NCBI GenBank assembly: GCA_018894105.1
Contig: CM032129.1
Coordinates: 17,672,968 to 17,736,967 of the forward strand
Length of the DNA: 64,000 nt
Reading direction: 5' to 3'
Origin: Jacaranda mimosifolia
Taxonomy: Eukaryota > Streptophyta > Magnoliopsida > Lamiales > Bignoniaceae
The notes below the pieces were generated by a model, which saw nothing but the letters and a program-made list of their open reading frames with translations, was not told where the DNA came from and did not search any database. Of this stretch, positions 1 through 12,646 are shown piece by piece (position 1 is the stretch's first letter; each line of letters opens with the position of its first letter). Both the position numbers and the translations under genes were made by a program.

Positions 1-1010
1 AATAGATTTTCTTTCATTAAATGCTAAAAATAATCACAATTCACGTTTTAATCACATGAAGTAAAATAAATATTATTATAAAATAAATTATTTTTTGTAA
101 CACCTCTAATTATTTTATTAATTATGTTAATTATCAATTATTAATTCTTGATTTATGAAATTTTATTTAATTTAAATAGTTTATAAAGTTTGGGAGTTAG
201 AATTACAAATTTTGAGGATTAAATTGAACATTTTCTTGACTTAAGGGGTGTGCATGGAAGAAATATAGTCAACGAGGGCTTAGGAGCATTTTTCAGAACT
301 TCATGGACTCAATTGAGGAGTGCTCATAATTTCAGGGACTAAATTGCAAAAATGGAAAAGTTAATTTTTTTAAAAATCAAGCGGGCAGCACTTCTTCTCC
401 ATTTTCCTTTTCTTCTTCTTCTTTCTTTTTTCTCCTTTCTTATCTCCTTCACCGTGGACATCACCATCTCTGGAGAGACTCCGACAATCACTCCAACAAC
501 CAAACCAAACTCAACAATCTTCTCTCCACCTCACCCAGAACCCAAAACCACCATCAACCACCTCCATTTTCAGCAAAATTACCAAGAAACAACGAGGCTC
601 GTCGAACCGACCAGAGCTTGGTGTTATGGTTTTTCGACGGCCAAACTCAATTATGAGGCTATGGTTGGGAAGACCTGAGACCTGAGAAAGGGGATCATGG
701 TGGTGCGTTTGCATGAAAGATCAGAGCAGCAACAGTGGCGAAAACAACCGTTACAGGTGCGACGGCGAGAAGAAAAATTGAAACTTTTGGGCCATGGTTG
801 AGGGCCTTCCCTGCCTTGAATCTGAAAACTAAAGGCACCGTTGGATTCAGGAGGAAGAAAGAAAGCGAACGGTGGTGGTCTTAACATTTATCGGCGACGG
901 CAGACTGTGGAGCTCCGACGACCGGCGGCAGTACTCCAGCGACCTCTAACCAGTTTCTTCTCCTTGTTCCGAAAATCACAGTGGTACTATTGGTTCGTGA
1001 TTCTGAGGCC

Positions 1011-1018
1011 TATATAAG
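1011..1018 (+). promoter_or_regulatory. TATA box of the Tekay-like LTR
   Basis: TATATAAG about 915 bp into the LTR at 96, after a C/T-rich and GC-richer stretch. It is a plausible U3 TATA box for plus-strand transcription. No experimental support. Confidence 0.35.
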
Positions 1019-1629
1019 CAATTTGGGTAATATGGAGTGTGAGGATTAAGCTTTAATTAGTTGTACCTTGTTATATATATAATAAATATGTTGCACTTTC
1101 CTAATTTAACTTGTATATATGCTAAGAATAAGATTTGGGATGTATTGATATGAATGTGATTGTGATTGAGATCACTAAGCAAGGGGTACCTATAAGTTAT
1201 CGACCCGGATATTTGTTATGTTGGAATTAATTGAGTTAATTAAAGGATTTGAACCTTAACTTCTGGATTTATGGATTTAGATCCAAGTGATAGTAATTGG
1301 ACAATTATTGTGAATTTTAGATGATATAACGAGAACGATTATGTAATTAAGAACTAGTTATTGCTTAGTTATTAGACTTGATATGAAACTGAGATTAATT
1401 TGGATATAATCGATCTTATTGGTTGTTATTAGATCGATAAAACCGTTTAAGCTTTAAACTACCATGTTAATATGATTATTTTGGTGAATTTGGATTAATG
1501 ATAAGCATGACAGTGATGCTGGGAGTCAATATGGATTTTGACTGTAATTATACTATTTTGGTTAGGTAAAGTGGAAGTGGGTTCTGTGGACCAGTAGACA
1601 GAAGATTGTGATAGTTTTCTTTGATACTA

Positions 1630-2080
1630 CAAGAGGTGAGGGTCTGCCAATCTGGCACATTTTCTAACTATCTGTTATTCGTGATAAGCCCCTGTGTGGG
1701 TTTTCCTGTTTCTGTACCGTAATCTGATTGTTTAAAATCTGATTTGTTATCTGTTATCTAATTTGAACACCCCTGTTAAGGTCTACCAACCGGTATTTGC
1801 TTGTTTAAGCTTGATCGATACTTGTTGTACCTCTGTGAGGGCCTGCCAATCTAGCACCTTTTGTACCTATCATTTTGTTAATAAACCCCTGTGAGGGTTG
1901 GAATTATTTGCTTACCGTACTCTATAAGTTATTGCTTTCCCTTGTGTGGGATCTACCGATTGATTCTTGCATGTATGTGTTATTCCATGATATCATTGAA
2001 CTCGTTAGGTACTGCTGATTTTATATTTGTTCAAATTATTGTTTTCGTTGTTAATTGTCGAACCCTGTGAGGTTTTTCTG
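1630..2080 (+). repeat. Dispersed CTGTGAGGG-type short repeats in LTR
   Basis: Variants of CCCTGTGAGGGT followed by CTACC or CTGCC recur at least six times here at uneven spacing (around 1635, 1690, 1830, 1885, 1940 and 2060). The same motif is scattered in the LTRs near 31850-32130 and 49010-49240, so it is a family feature of these LTRs. Confidence 0.6.
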
Positions 2081-2437
2081 ATTTGAAACTACTTGATAGG
2101 TTACATTTTCTTGAAAATGATCCTAATATTGATGAAAGTGATATTTGAAATGGTCTGGTAGACCTATTTGTGTCAAAAGTTCTCTTAAATTATTCATGTA
2201 CCTTGTTTACTGGAATAGGCCTTGCCGGCCGTTATTGGAAAATATTTTGCCTCGTATATGGCAAGTCATGTAAAGTTCCGAAATGTTCATGTTATAGCTT
2301 GAAAAGTTGAATTGATATCTGTTGGCATTGTATCGTGCAACCCATGGGGATGCCCTTGGGAAGTTCAACCCGGAGGCACGCCACAGGAAGTTGGGCCCAA
2401 GGCTAGGTTCGGAATGAAGGAACAATCGGCATTAGGA

Positions 2438-4642
2438 TGCACAATAATTCAAAATTAAAACACCAAATCCAATGCCAATCAGTCATCCTAGGGTCATACC
2501 ATGCAGTATATTTAGAATTAGAAGAATATACTTACCTTTAGAAGCAAGATCCAAGGAAGAAGACCAAATCTCCAAGTGTTGGCAGATTCGCGACTGGATC
2601 TGGCACAGCGGATTCAGATCGGAATTTGACCAACCAAAAATCTCAATCAATTAGAAAAAAATATCTGGGAGATACCTAACAGCCTAGTATATCTTCAGTA
2701 GAAATTTTGGATCAAAAATCGCATCACAACTTCCAAAAAAAATTCGTAAAGTCAGACAATCTGCAGGAAACTGTGAAATAGCGATCTCACGCAAAATCAC
2801 CTCCAACGTTGATCCACACACCAAAGATGAGATCCAAAATCTCCAGATCCTAATTTGGATTAGATCTGAATATGGATATGGAGTATGATCGGTTTTTGGA
2901 GAGTTTTGGTAGGGAAGAAAAGGAAGAATTCAACATATGAATATCTTGCCTAGAAAGGTTTTTGGAGGGAAAGCATTTAGAATTTGATTTTCTAATGCTG
3001 AAAATTACAGTAAAATTCATCCAACTCTATATCTATATATAGAGTGTGTGAGGTGTGATTTCAAGGTGGCATCACACCTCCCATGAGGATGTGGGGACCG
3101 AAAATTAGTTGTGTGCAAGTTGGCAATTTGAATTTCATCTTGCCAACTTGCCAACTTGGAATCTTATTCTAAATTAATTCAAATCCAATTTGAATTTTCC
3201 CTCTTAAATCCTTGTTCTTCCATTAATTAAATTAATCTAATTAATTTAATTAATTAAACTTGACTTAACAATTAAGTCAAGTAAACTTAACTCTTTAAGT
3301 TTACTTTAGTTAACTTAACCCCTTAAGTTAACGTTGATCAATTGATGATCAATGTAGCACCAAATAATTAACTCTTTAATTATTTGCCTAATTTAACTCC
3401 TTAAAATAATTGATTAATTTAACACTTAAATTAATCAAGCCAAAATTGATCTTCAAAAGTCTCCCAAAAATCAGCCATGGAAAAGGTTATCTTTCTAACA
3501 CTTAGAAAAATTTCTCCATCAATTAGGAAGGTCTTTTGGCTTTTGTGTGTGACCCATTGGATTCTACCATTCATTGGACATAAGCTCACAACCCGTTGTG
3601 ACTTTTGAATATTTAATATTCATTCTAGTTTAAAACTCATTTTAAAATAGTCGACTCGATTCAATCGATCTCATCAGTTGAAGAGTACCTAATCTCCATG
3701 GTCGATGTCCAACCTCAAGCCCATGGAGCCCAATTAATTGGTCAAAATTAATGTCTATATGAGAACCTTTTAAAGCTCTACGCGTTCCATGCAAATATGG
3801 TCATTCCGTCTCCTATCTCCCGAAAGAGGCCTAGGGCAAGATATTTGTCGACTCCCTAATAGCCTCGATTCTATGCTGCTATTCTAAATGTCCAATTCCT
3901 TTGTATGACCTCAACTTTGGAAAACTCATTTCCAAAATTGTCATACCACCTTGCACAAGGATTTCTTGAAATCGATCATTATAGAATGCATAGGAGATGT
4001 ACTTGCCCTTCACAAAAGCAAGGAGTCGAATTCCCTCTTGAGCTCACAAACCTCCATGCCAAGTAGCTCATACCCAATCTCACCTCGAACGGCCTGCTAA
4101 GTGACCAAGGATAAGTCAAAGCATGAGGACCGGATACGAGGTTACCATGGATCCTCAGGTCAGAGGACTAATAATATGCGCTAGCGTAAGCAGGAGAACT
4201 AACCACTACCGACTTGCCACTACGGCTACCTAGTGGAGTCTCTGGTGGGTCTTCAGTGCCCTATTATCTAACAAGCACCCACTAACATACACCCGTATCA
4301 TATACGGTTGCTCATGGAACGGAGCAATATCCAACCCCTTGGATTTATGCATCGTTAGTGCAAGTCTATCCGGATCTTAGATGTCCTGTCTCTGAAGATC
4401 CTATGACTTGGAATGTTTTAAGATCCCGACCGTGTAAGACTTATTCCATGATCACCACCCAGTGTGTGACCAAGTCCCGTAGTCTTAAGTGATATAAGGA
4501 CTTCATACAAATGCCAGTGAAGTAATATGGAGCATGAGGTGACTGTGGCCATATACAAGATATCATTCAATCAAGATTGTTTTTACAAGAAAATAGCTTT
4601 ACAGGGTCAAATCTATTGGCTTGTCGGGCACTATTTCCAAAA
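2438..4642 (-). repeat. 3' LTR of the copia element (about 2.2 kb)
   Basis: Shares long colinear stretches with the solo LTR at 13846-16117, for example the segment around 4321-4450 against 15800-15920. On the minus strand it starts next to a purine tract (complement of about 4643-4660), the expected polypurine tract position. The solo copy starts TGTTGGAA on the minus strand; here the first bases are mutated. The left edge at TG (2438) is inferred from length and the terminal dinucleotide. Confidence 0.65.
3033..3042 (-). promoter_or_regulatory. TATA box of the copia LTR
   Basis: CTATATATAG, a palindrome, conserved at 14477-14486 in the solo LTR although the surrounding sequence has diverged. 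This fits a TATA box in U3 on the minus strand. Confidence 0.4.
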
Positions 4643-4660
4643 ATATCCCACTTTCCCTAA
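4643..4660 (-). other. Polypurine tract of the copia element
   Basis: The minus strand reads AGGGAAAGTGGGATAT immediately before the LTR start. AAGTGGGA next to TG is a common copia plus-strand priming site. Confidence 0.5.
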
Positions 4661-4841
4661 AGCCAATAGCCTACGGCCTTGAGACTCATCTTCTCAAGAT
4701 GTCCTTCAAAGACCTTTTGTCCTAGGGGCTTAGTCAGTAGATCTGCTATATTCTCTTCTGAGGCAACTCTCTCTCCACTCGGACATCGCCTCTATTAATG
4801 ATCTCTCGGATCAAATGATATCGCCTCAATATGTGCTTAGA

Positions 4842-5222
4842 TCAATGATGAGATCTAGGCTCCTTAGCTTGTGCTACCGCCCCGGTGTTGTCACAAAAGA
4901 CAACAACTAGCTCAGCTATGCTAGGCACTACATTCAACTCTTGAATAAACTTTTTCATCCAAACACCTTCCTTTGCAGTTTCAGAAGCTGCAATATATTC
5001 TGCCTCTGTGGTCGAGTCGGCCATGGTATCTTGTTTGGAACTTTTCCAACTTACCGCGCTGCCATTGAGGCAAAATATGAATCCAGAAGTGGATTTGAGG
5101 TCATCTACATTAGATTGGAAACTTGAATCCGAAAACCCTTCGAGTTTCAATTCTCCATTGTCGTATACTAAAAACAAATCATTTGTTCTTCTCAAGTACT
5201 TGAGGATTGTCTTTACGGCCAA
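4842..5222 (-). pseudogene. copia RNase H domain
   Basis: A 126-codon open stretch gives a Ty1/copia RNase H: a GFSDSSFQSNVDD-like start with the first catalytic Asp, SGFIFCLNGSAVSWKSSKQ, then STTEAEYIAAS with the catalytic Glu, and FCDNTGAVAQAK with the later Asp. The end runs toward the usual RSKHI motif, where the frame breaks. It lies directly downstream (minus strand) of RT. This is the best-preserved domain of the element, but it is separated from the rest by frameshifts and would not be made as part of a polyprotein. Confidence 0.85.
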
Positions 5223-6208
5223 CCAGTGACTTTCACCGGGATATGGAACCTACTCGTAACACTTAGCGAGTGTGCCACATCTGGTCTTGTACATTGAACT
5301 GCATACATTATGCTCTCTATAGCAGAGGCATAGGGTGTTTGGGACATCTTTCGTTTCTCTTACTCAGTCTTAGAGGCCATAGACTTTGAGAGACGAATGC
5401 CATGCCCCATAGGAAGGAATCCTTTCTTGGATTCTTCCATACTAAACCTTTTTAGTATTTTGTCAATGTACTGGGTTTGGGATAGCCCTAGCATCCTTTT
5501 TTATCTATCTTTATAGATACGTATTCCCAATACGTAGGACGCTTCTCCCAAATCCTTTATGAAGAATTGTGTAGATAACCATGCTTTAGTGTACTCTAAC
5601 ATTCCAATCTCATTCCTAATGAGAAGGATGTCATCGACATAAAGCACAATAAACTGTACAGAACTCCCACTGGCCTTTTGATATATATAGGGTTCATATA
5701 CGGTTTTGACAAAGCCAAACGATTTGACTGTTTTGTCAAAATGCTAATTCCAACTTCGAGACGCTTGTTTAAGCCAATAGATGGACATTTAGAGTTTGCA
5801 AACCATTTGCTCACTCCCTTTGGGTGTGAAACCTTGCGGTTGCTCCATGTAAATTTCCTCTTCAATGTTGACATTGAGAAAGGCGGTTTTCACATCCATT
5901 TGCCATATCTCATAGTCGTAATATATGGCTATGGTAAGTAGAATCCGAATGGACTTAGGCATTGCGACCGGTGAAAAAGTTTCCTCGAAGTCAATACCGG
6001 GTCTCTGAGTATAACCTTTAGCAACTAGTCGCGCCTTCAAAGTTGTTACTTCTCCATCTACTCCAAGCTTTCGCTTACAGATCCACTTGCAACCAACAGG
6101 AACCATTCTCTTTGGTGGATCTACCAAAGTCCATACTTTGTTTGAGTACATGGAGTCCATTTCAGATCTCATGGCTTCAAGCCAGCGTCCCGAATCTATG
6201 TTCAACAT
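5223..6208 (-). pseudogene. copia reverse transcriptase
   Basis: The first half (6208-5789) reads as copia RT: EAMRSEMDSMYSNKVWTLVD, then GCKWICKRKLGVDGEV, KARLVAKGYTQRPGIDF and QMDVKTAFLN. After about 5800 the frame shifts. The catalytic YVDD is still encoded (complement of 5628-5642) but in a different frame from the N-terminal half, so no functional RT could be translated. The region 5230-5590 contains further stops. Confidence 0.85.
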
Positions 6209-6271
6209 AGCTTCCTCATAGGTCCTCGGATCATTATCTGACTGTCCCGTTTCATGAAGAAATCTAAACCT

Positions 6272-7618
6272 TTAGGGTTGCTTCTTGACCCAGTCTGACC
6301 TTCTCAGAGTTTGTGCATCAGTCTTTTGTGATTCAATTATTTCCACCACCTGTGGGATTTGTTGATCGTTTTGAACTTCGTCAAGTTCAATAACAACGCC
6401 ATTTCTATCCAGTAGAAATTGCTTTTCTAGAAAGTAGGCTTTCCTCGAGACAAACACATTTTGTTCTGAGGGATCATAAAAGTAATAACCCATAGACTCT
6501 CTTGGGTATCCCACAAACTTGCACAAGATGGATCTACTATCCAACTTATCTCTCACTATCCGTCTTACGTAGGCGGGAAATCCCCAAATCTTTAAATAGT
6601 AGTAAGAGGGTGCTTTGCCATGCCATATCTCATATGGTGTTTTTGGCACCGACTTTGAAGGTACTAGCTTTAGTAACTTCGCTGTCGTTTCTAAGGTGTA
6701 TCCCCAAAAAGATATTGGTACATCGGAGAAGCTCATCATGGAACGCACCATGTCTAACAATGTGCGGTTTCTCCTCTCGGCTACTCCATTGAGTTGGGGT
6801 GTGCCGGGTGGAGTCCATTGTGAGAGAATCCCATTCTCCTTTAGATAATCCAAGAATTCGGTGCTTAAGTATTATCCTCATCGATCCGATTGTAGAGTTT
6901 TAATACTTAGCCCTAATTGCTTCTCTACTTTATTCCTATACTCTTTGAACTTTTCAAAGGCTTCATATTTGTACTTCATAAGATACAAGTGTCCGAATCG
7001 ACTATGATCATCTGTAAAAGTGATGAAGTAAGAATAGCCTCCTCTCCCACTAACTCTTAGCGGTCCACAAACATCTGTATGGATCAAATCCAAAAGATTT
7101 GTGGAGCGCTCCGATTGTCCTACAAACGGAGCTTTGGTCATTTTTCCTTTTAAACAAGATTCACAAGTTGGAAGTTCCTCAATGCCACTAACATTTAGTA
7201 CTTTGAGAGCTTCTAACTTGCTCATCCTATTTTTGGATATATGGCCAAGTCTTGCATGCCAAAGCATGACATTTTCTTGGATATCTTGCTTCCTTTTGTT
7301 TGTTTGAATGTGCATTAGTAAAGGTTGGGAATCAAGTATGTACAATCCGTTAGTGAATGTACCTTGTGCAACAAAAGAACCATTCTTTGATGCCAAAAAT
7401 TTCCCATTCGATATTGAAAAATCAAATCCTTCATTATCTAGAACGGGAATTGAAATAATGTTTTTGACAAGATTCGGTACATAGAAAACAGGATCAAGTA
7501 CAATGCTTTTATTCCCTAAATCTAGCTTGATTATTCCTTGGAATGTGGCTGCAACAGTTGCTCCATTTCCTAGGTGGAGGATCATATCCCCTTCACGCAG
7601 ACTCCTTCTTCTTTCCAT
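6272..7618 (-). pseudogene. copia integrase
   Basis: The first open part (7618-6878) has the pre-integrase zinc region (LWHARLGHISKNRM, then CESCLKGK) and the core start HTDVCGP with catalytic Asp, FTDDHSRFGH, ending at LQSDR where a stop falls inside the second-Asp motif. The second part (6853-6272) continues in another frame with YLKENGILSQWTPPGTPQLN, VAERRNRTLLDMVRSMM (catalytic Glu region) and WGYTLETTA, then the copia integrase C-terminal part. One frameshift near 6860-6880 splits it. Confidence 0.85.
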
Positions 7619-7621
7619 CCC

Positions 7622-8533
7622 CTAAAATGAGTTACAGAGGTGAGAACTGCATGCGGTATCGAATACCCATGTGGAAGAATTTGTCGTTAAATGCACTTCA
7701 ATGAAAAACATACCTTTCTCAAGAGTAGCAAGGTAAGCTTTACAATTTCTCCTCCAATAACCCTTCTCACCACAGTGGAAACAATTTACATCAGTCTTAA
7801 CCTTTTTCTTGGCTCTTCCGGAACCCTTCTCGGGTTGCTTCCCTTTAGAGGAAGAACTTTTCTTCCTTTTTCCTCCCTTCTTAGGGCCTTTAGGGCCCTT
7901 CGACCTAGAGGTGGAAGCAAGCATAAAAGGTTTGTCCTTTTTCAACGTGGCCTCTGCGATCACAAGCATGTTCACCAGTTCGTTAATCGTAACTTCCTGC
8001 TTGGACATGTTGAAGTTCATAACAAACTGGTCAAACGATGGTGGCAATTACGGTAAGATCAAATCTATGTAAAGGTCATTGTCCATGATCACATCGAGTT
8101 GTCCAAGCTTCTCAATAAGGCTAATCATTTTGAGACCGTGATCATGGACATTGGAGCTTTCACTCATCCATGATCTAAAGAGTTCCTTAGAGAGCGCGAA
8201 CCTTTCGTGCCTTGTTTGCACACCATACAACTCTTGCAGGTACTTATAGATTTCACAAGCATGCTTCATATGCTCATGAGTCTTTTGGAGCTCATTAGTC
8301 ATGGATGCCATCATGAGGCATCGAACTTGTAGATCATCATCTACAAATCACACGAACCGTTTGCGGTCCTCATTAGATGCGTCATCGCCCAATGTGTCCA
8401 TGAGACATTGATCTAGGACATAAGTCCTCTTATCAGAGTCAAGAATTATTTTAAGGTTCCTAAGCCAGTCTTGGAAGTTAAGCCCGGTTAGTTTATTGGT
8501 TTCCAAAATGCTTGAGAGTGGATTTTTGGCCAT
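7622..8533 (-). pseudogene. copia gag and protease start
   Basis: The ATG at 8533 (minus) gives MAKNPLSSILETNKLTG, a typical plant copia gag N-terminus. Gag then continues in two more frames (8314-8048 and 8047-7622) through a Lys/Ser-rich segment to a zinc knuckle near 7745-7785. That knuckle reads CFHCGEKGYWRRNC, with Tyr where the family has His, so metal binding is probably lost. The protease starts near 7665 with WVFDTACSSHLC, where the family usually has DTG or DSG. Confidence 0.8.
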
Positions 8534-8639
8534 TTGAGTTGTAGATTTCAAAAATCTACAAGAGGCGAAAAAAAATAGAGTATAAGCATGTGATTGAATT
8601 TGATACAGAAAACATGTTTTATGGTTTTTCAAGCATGTT

Positions 8640-9165
8640 TTTCTCCCACTATTTTATCAAATACTTTACCCCCAAAAAGCATTCGGGAAATCATATTTCC
8701 TAGTGAGAATCAAGATCCCAAGGACTTGCAAATAGAGCCCCATGACCGGATGTATATCTACTAGCAATCCAAAGGTAAGCAACTTTTGCTAATTGCATCT
8801 TATACAATTCTTGATATATTTTGCCTCACCATTTCATGTAGATCCCCATAATAGGATGACCTCTACATTACTTGGCGTTAAGTCAAACCTACCAATAATT
8901 CTTTCATTCAAGACGGGCACCACATCATCCCCCATGACCGAGTGTATAATGTGTGGGCATTCTTAATTCAAAGATGCATAATATGCTCAATATATGGTCA
9001 CAGCTTTCCACTTAAGTGTGACCCCCGTGACCGGATGTATATCACACAAAATTGGTAGCGTCATCATGCCATATACTATTGGTAGAAGGCTTGAATTAAT
9101 TAAAACTCCTTTTAATTTGAAATCCATTTTGACTTAATATTTGAAAACTTAGACTTTCCAAGTGG
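8640..9165 (-). other. copia 5' leader with short repeats
   Basis: Non-coding DNA upstream of gag. The plus strand repeats CATGACCGGATGTATATC-like units near 8741, 8934 and 9027, with a weaker one near 8850, about 90-100 bp apart. No primer-binding site was found. Confidence 0.4.
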
Positions 9166-9323
9166 GGGGATTTTAGCTTGTAAAGATCTCATCATTTGAT
9201 CTTCTTATTTAGGTTCTCTATATTTGAATTGTGTTTAAGATTGAATTGGTAGCGCTTCAACTTAGGTGCTATCCCAAGAGGGGGTGCTACATTTTCGGTG
9301 CATCACATGGGGCACATGCTAGT

Positions 9324-12300
9324 AATATTATATATACCACAGTTTTATGCTTATCTAATTGTACAATTTTGCCCAAATGTCAAATTATTATAATATGTGC
9401 TTTTTAATTCAATTGAAAAATTTTCATTGGTTGTTTATTTACTTTTATATTCTATTTTAATACGATCAACTTATTTATTATAACTAAAATATCATTTTGT
9501 GTTTATCCAAAATTGCAATATAGATTTCTATTTCATAAGATAATTCAAAAAATATCTATTATCATATTTTTATCTCACCAAATAAGTATAATTTTAACAA
9601 TATTTTATAAGTATCATATTTAATACTCTTATCACAAAATTCTATCTTACAAATTCAATTTATCACAAGATTAATGGATACATATTTTTATTTATTTTAT
9701 ATTTTAATTTTTTATTCCACAATATTCTTTTTACATTTTATTTGCACATTATTCATAGTACATTTCTATATTTTGGTTGTAGGACCTCTTTTCCCAATTA
9801 GAATAATATGATAATATTTTTTTGTTTTTAATGAATTTAAAGTTCATTTCGTAGAAAATTTTTAATATTTTTTTGATAATACATTTATATATATATATTT
9901 TATTTTAAGTTAATTAGATATTGTTCTAATATATTTAAGTATCTCATTAATGTTATTACTTTATTATTTCCTCAATATTTATTTAAATAAAGTTCTTATG
10001 ATCAACTTAGGATTGTAATTTTTATATTACTTAAAAAACATCAGCATGCAATACTTTTTTATTTCAATTAATTATATTTTATGTATTTATTCTCAATACT
10101 ATTTTCAAATACTTCTGTACGTTCATATAAAATTTATCTTTGATATTGAATTTTTATTTTATTATTATTATTTTAGTTGCAGCTCTCTCGATTTATCTAG
10201 ATAATTTTATTGTATATGCTTCATATTTGAGTAATGCACCTCAAATAATGTGATGTAATGAAATATTTAAAAATATTATAATTTTATTGAGTTGTTGAAA
10301 TTATTTTAATTTTCTTATCAAATGAATGAAGAAATGCTATTTATTTTTTCTGTAAAATATTCATTAAATTTATTAGCACTTGATATACCCATTTCAAATT
10401 ACGTGCATATAAGAAAGAAATTTTTTATTTATTTTTTGTATATAATATCATGTGCTTTGATAAATTTATTTCGATTGGTTGAATCTTTACATATTAGAAT
10501 ATTTTTATAAGAAAATAATTTTATTTCTCTTCAATAAATAAATTATTTATAAAAAGTTATTTATATACAACTAAAAATGAAATTTTCATTGCTAAGTAAA
10601 TACTTTTTCACAATTTATATATTTCATATTTAGTAATTTATATTTACTTTGATAATATTAACTATCAAAAATTAAATGGATATACAAAGTAATGAAATTA
10701 TATAATAAACATGAGCTCTAATAAATATTAACTTATTTTTTCATTTAAAGAGTTAGATTTTTTTAATTTAATTATATATGTTTATCCAAAAAAACCTAAA
10801 ATTTATCCAGAAAAAGTAGTTGATAACTAAGTTATTTCAAAATAACAACCAATTTTTCACACTTAATAAATTCTTTTATAGTTATATAGATATAATCATT
10901 TTATCTTTAGTTGAAGTAATACAATATTCAATTATTTCTAATAAAAAATTAAATAAATAAAAAATATTCAATCATTTGATCATATAAATTCTTTTCTTGT
11001 TTAATTAAATAATTAGTTTCTAGACAACTAGAACTTAAATATATATATATATATAAATATATTTATATACATAAATTTTTCATAATTTTTGTTAAATATA
11101 TTTTAAAAGTAAAATTAAAATACTTAGCAATCATAATTATCTTTAATATCATGGCTTATTTAAAAAAATTTACAACTCATTTGTTGCTTATGAATGAGAT
11201 AAACAAATATTTATGTAAAATATCAAATCATCACTTCTTTATTAGAGTTAGGAGTTTGAGAAATAAATAATTATAAATTAATTGGTATATATATATTTAT
11301 ATATATATATCCTCAATTTATCAAAGTCTTTCAAATTTAATTATTCTTACAATAATATTTTTTAGATATGTAAAATAATTTTAGATAAAACTATATATAG
11401 AATATAATAATTTAATTGAAGAATTTGTTTCAAATATAAACAATTATTTAGTACAACAACTATAGACTCTGAACTTTATTTTTATATTATTAATTTAATC
11501 ATTTTAAATTTTTATCAATATAATAATGGAGAACTCATTTTTTATAATTTGAAATTAATTCTTTTATATGGAACATATATATAGTTTACATAGTTGAAAA
11601 CTTTTAAAAGCTTGGTAAATGACCACTTAAGTTACAAATGATATCAATTTTTATATTTTTAATATATTTAATTACTCTGTTTTATAATTAAATAGCGTAC
11701 ATTTATTTTAATATTTTTGCTTATAATAATTCATAAAAATATTTTTACATAGATTAATGATGTTATATCTAAAAAATTTGACTGAAAGTAAGTATCCATT
11801 TAATTATTCGTACATTTTTATATACTTATAAAAGAAACTTATGAAAGATTGATATTTTATTTTGAATTGAATATTAGAAATTTACATATTATATTATTCA
11901 TGTATATAATATATGTTAATTGGTAATTTAAAAAATAATAAAATAACTACATATATAAGTAAAAATGAATTAATTTTACTTGATTAGAATTATATGGAAT
12001 ATTAAGAGATATTTTAGCTTATAAAAATTGTAAGTTACAAACTACTTATTGAATTTTTTTCAAATAATTAATAACCTAATGTAAGTTATTTTCATAGATA
12101 AAGTACAAGGAGGTTATGTATTTACTCTAAAAAAAATATATTTAACATTTAAAATTCTCAAATGTCATGAAAATATAACTGTAACTTCTAAATTATTAAG
12201 AAATCACACAAAAAGGCTTTATATTTAAAAAAATATTTGCTTATTTACCATATCAAAATATATAAGTATAAATATATATATGTATATATATCTAATTTAA

Positions 12301-12646
12301 AAAGCATATTTAGCAAAATATTCTACACTATTTTTATTTTCTTAATACTTTATTTATTTATTTTAAAATTTTATCATTTTATAAAGTTCTATTTAATTTA
12401 TAAACTTAGGGTTAACAATTTTTAATATTTTATAACTTATTTAAGTATAAATTATCTTCAAACATAATATTTTTAATTAAAATATTTATATTATTTTATT
12501 TACTTAGTAATAGATTTTCTTTCTTAAATGCTAAAAATAATTACAATTCATATTTTAATCACATGAATTAAAATAAATATTATTATAAAATAAATTATTT
12601 CAATCTTAGAATTATTTTTGATGCATCGCACTAGGCACATAATAGT
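9324..12646 (+). mobile_element. Non-autonomous Helitron, second tandem copy
   Basis: Begins directly after the CTAGT end of the first copy and ends at AATAGT (12641-12646), preceded by a hairpin relic GATGCATCGCACTAGGCAC. Bases 12509-12646 match bases 1-95 plus 9292-9323, so both units share a 3' end. The 3.3-kb interior is very AT-rich with no supported coding region; ORFs such as 10322-10510 and 12237-12425 are low-complexity. The canonical 5' TC start is not clear. Head-to-tail arrays are known for Helitrons. Confidence 0.45.

Larger units (their letters stand above)
2438..9165 (-). mobile_element. Degraded Ty1/copia retrotransposon lacking its 5' LTR
   Basis: Minus-strand order is leader, gag, protease, integrase, RT, RNase H, PPT, LTR, which is the copia order. 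The 3' LTR is at 2438-4642. No matching LTR or tRNA-type primer site is found at the right end, so the 5' LTR is missing. The right edge is estimated from where sequence resembling the Tekay LTR resumes (about 9150-9180). Several stops and frameshifts interrupt every domain. The LTR is related to the solo LTR at 13846-16117. Confidence 0.8.
96..9291 (+). mobile_element. Tekay-like gypsy LTR, interrupted by a copia element
   Basis: The left edge reads TGTAACACC and the right edge reads GTGCTATCCCAAG...GCTACA, the same edges seen in the LTRs at 30252-33227 and 47497-50459. The flanks are poly-T on the left and TTTTC on the right, compatible with a worn 5-bp target duplication. Without the inner copia element (2438 to about 9165) the LTR is about 2.5 kb. 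No gypsy internal region accompanies it, so it is probably a solo LTR left by LTR-LTR recombination. The short ORFs inside it (for example 352-678) look incidental. Confidence 0.65.
1..9323 (+). mobile_element. Helitron 3' end, split by nested insertions
   Basis: Bases 1-95 and 9292-9323 together match bases 12509-12646 closely, so they are two halves of one repeat copy separated by the LTR element at 96-9291. The right half carries a degenerate hairpin followed by a terminal CTAGT (9319-9323), with the sequence GTGCATCACATGGGGCAC just before it. A GC-richer hairpin followed a few bases later by CTAGT is the known signature of plant Helitron 3' ends. No helicase is visible and the 5' part lies outside the window. 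The Helitron assignment is inferred from the terminus; the match to 12509-12646 is seen directly. Confidence 0.5.

Noticed and set aside
352..678. 108-codon ORF with a Leu/Phe-rich start resembling a signal peptide
   Set aside because: It lies inside a gypsy LTR, in the C/T-rich tract whose composition alone encodes Leu, Phe and Ser. The other LTR copies do not keep the frame.
12237..12425. AT-rich ORF of Ile, Tyr, Phe and Lys
   Set aside because: Low-complexity translation of AT-rich DNA in the Helitron interior.
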